A DNA stretch of 42,776 nucleotides, taken from Desulfuromonadales bacterium. GTDB taxonomy: Bacteria > Desulfobacterota > Desulfuromonadia > Geobacterales > Pseudopelobacteraceae. The DNA is taken from positions 1 to 42,776 of the forward strand of contig JAENWA010000012.1 in the NCBI GenBank assembly GCA_016650295.1, in the 5' to 3' direction. Made by a program: the position numbers and the translations under genes. The notes beneath the pieces were generated by a model, which was given only the letters and a program-made list of their open reading frames with translations, was not told where the DNA came from and ran no database searches. Shown one piece after another: positions 42,401 through 42,776 of the stretch. The first letter of the stretch is position 1, and each line of letters opens with the position of its first letter.

Positions 42401-42599
42401 TTAGATGCTCCTTAATGAGGCTGTCTGCCTCGTTTAGTTCTCTCATTGAAAGACCGTGATTCTGTGCAATTTGTATTTCCGGTTCTATCCAGAATTTGGC
42501 TTCACCATTGCCTGACTGCACATGAATATGCATTCTCGGTTCTTCCCTGGAAAAGAAGTAAAAGCGAAACCCGCTCTCACGAAAAACTGTTGGACTCAT
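42360..42599 (-). CDS. DUF4160 protein
   Basis: The 79-residue protein has the DUF4160 pattern: SPTVFRESGFRFYFFSREEPRMHIHVQSGNGEAKFWIEPEI. It precedes its usual partner DUF2442. ATG 42599 overlaps a further upstream stop by four bases (ATGA). Confidence 0.8.
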   Translation of the reverse strand: MSPTVFRESGFRFYFFSREEPRMHIHVQSGNGEAKFWIEPEIQIAQNHGLSMRELNEADSLIKEHLNEILTAWQQHFPS

Positions 42600-42772
42600 A
42601 ACGGTATATCCTCATATTTCATCGAAATTACGAATATTCCGGGGACATCCATGATAAGTTTTGTCAAGGGGAAAACGGAGATTTCCCTTAACTTCCCGAA
42701 CTGCCACCGGTAGCCTTGCTTTACTCCTTCATGCTCTCCAATCCTTTTGATCTTTTCTGATGGTCCGCACGA
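42596..42772 (-). other. Possible upstream small reading frame
   Basis: A minus-strand frame open from 42772 to a TGA at 42596-42598 reads ...GYRWQFGKLREISVFPLTKL...YEDIPL and overlaps the DUF4160 start by four bases. There is no ATG near its beginning and a TAG lies at 42773-42775, so it may be a remnant or use a rare start. No family recognised. Confidence 0.3.
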
Positions 42773-42776
42773 CTAC

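Overview
The window looks like chromosomal DNA of a Geobacter-type bacterium (Desulfuromonadia). This is inferred from protein flavour, a SAM-riboswitch methionine operon, and abundant intergenic 7-bp tandem arrays mixed with CTTCGACTTCGCTCAGG-type repeats. No rRNA, tRNA or other taxonomic marker is present. Gene starts given here often differ from the longest open frame, because I chose starts by ribosome binding site and overlap.

1-9,950 is mixed accessory and house-keeping sequence. It holds a DUF2971 gene with no obvious start and a small secreted-protein gene split by a Y1 (HUH) transposase element with 19-bp inverted ends. An orphan group II intron tail (domains V-VI) follows, then a large DUF3592/zinc-ribbon membrane protein, a psiE-like pair, a beta-barrel-like protein with a six-residue Trp-Pro repeat, SixA, and an adhesin-E-like lipid- or periplasm-facing protein.

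10,030-14,600 is a compact plus-strand sulfur operon: promoter, SAM riboswitch, intrinsic terminator, two Cys/Met-metabolism PLP enzymes, a ThiF-type adenylyltransferase carrying an N-terminal ThiS-like domain, and MnmA. It joins methionine synthesis to protein-borne sulfur transfer and tRNA thiolation under one SAM sensor. 14,600-20,100 holds a helical-repeat protein, a short DUF4139 protein, a parvulin chaperone, a TrmN6-like methyltransferase and a RelB/ParE-type toxin-antitoxin pair.

20,090-40,330 is a minus-strand surface-polysaccharide locus. In transcription order it runs from CDP-dideoxyhexose synthesis (ddhA, ddhB, ddhC, an abequose/paratose-synthase-like reductase, a CDP-paratose 2-epimerase-like enzyme) to a Wzx flippase, an IS4-type insertion with a clear 9-bp target duplication, two AT-rich GT2 enzymes, a glycosyltransferase stump, four further glycosyltransferases and a YfhO membrane protein. 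A MazEF-type pair and an AAA/DUF4143 ATPase interrupt it. The predicted product is an O-antigen-like glycan containing a 3,6-dideoxyhexose, probably paratose or tyvelose.

40,340-42,776 is a scar region. Two diverged copies of the 3' end of a GDP-mannose 4,6-dehydratase gene flank an AlbA_2/ATPase regulator gene, followed by a DUF2442/DUF4160 pair. The most interesting items are the SAM-controlled ThiS-ThiF/MnmA operon, the phase-locked heptamer arrays that supply stop codons to several genes, the gmd-tail duplication around the AlbA_2 gene, and the transposon-split gene next to a group II intron remnant.
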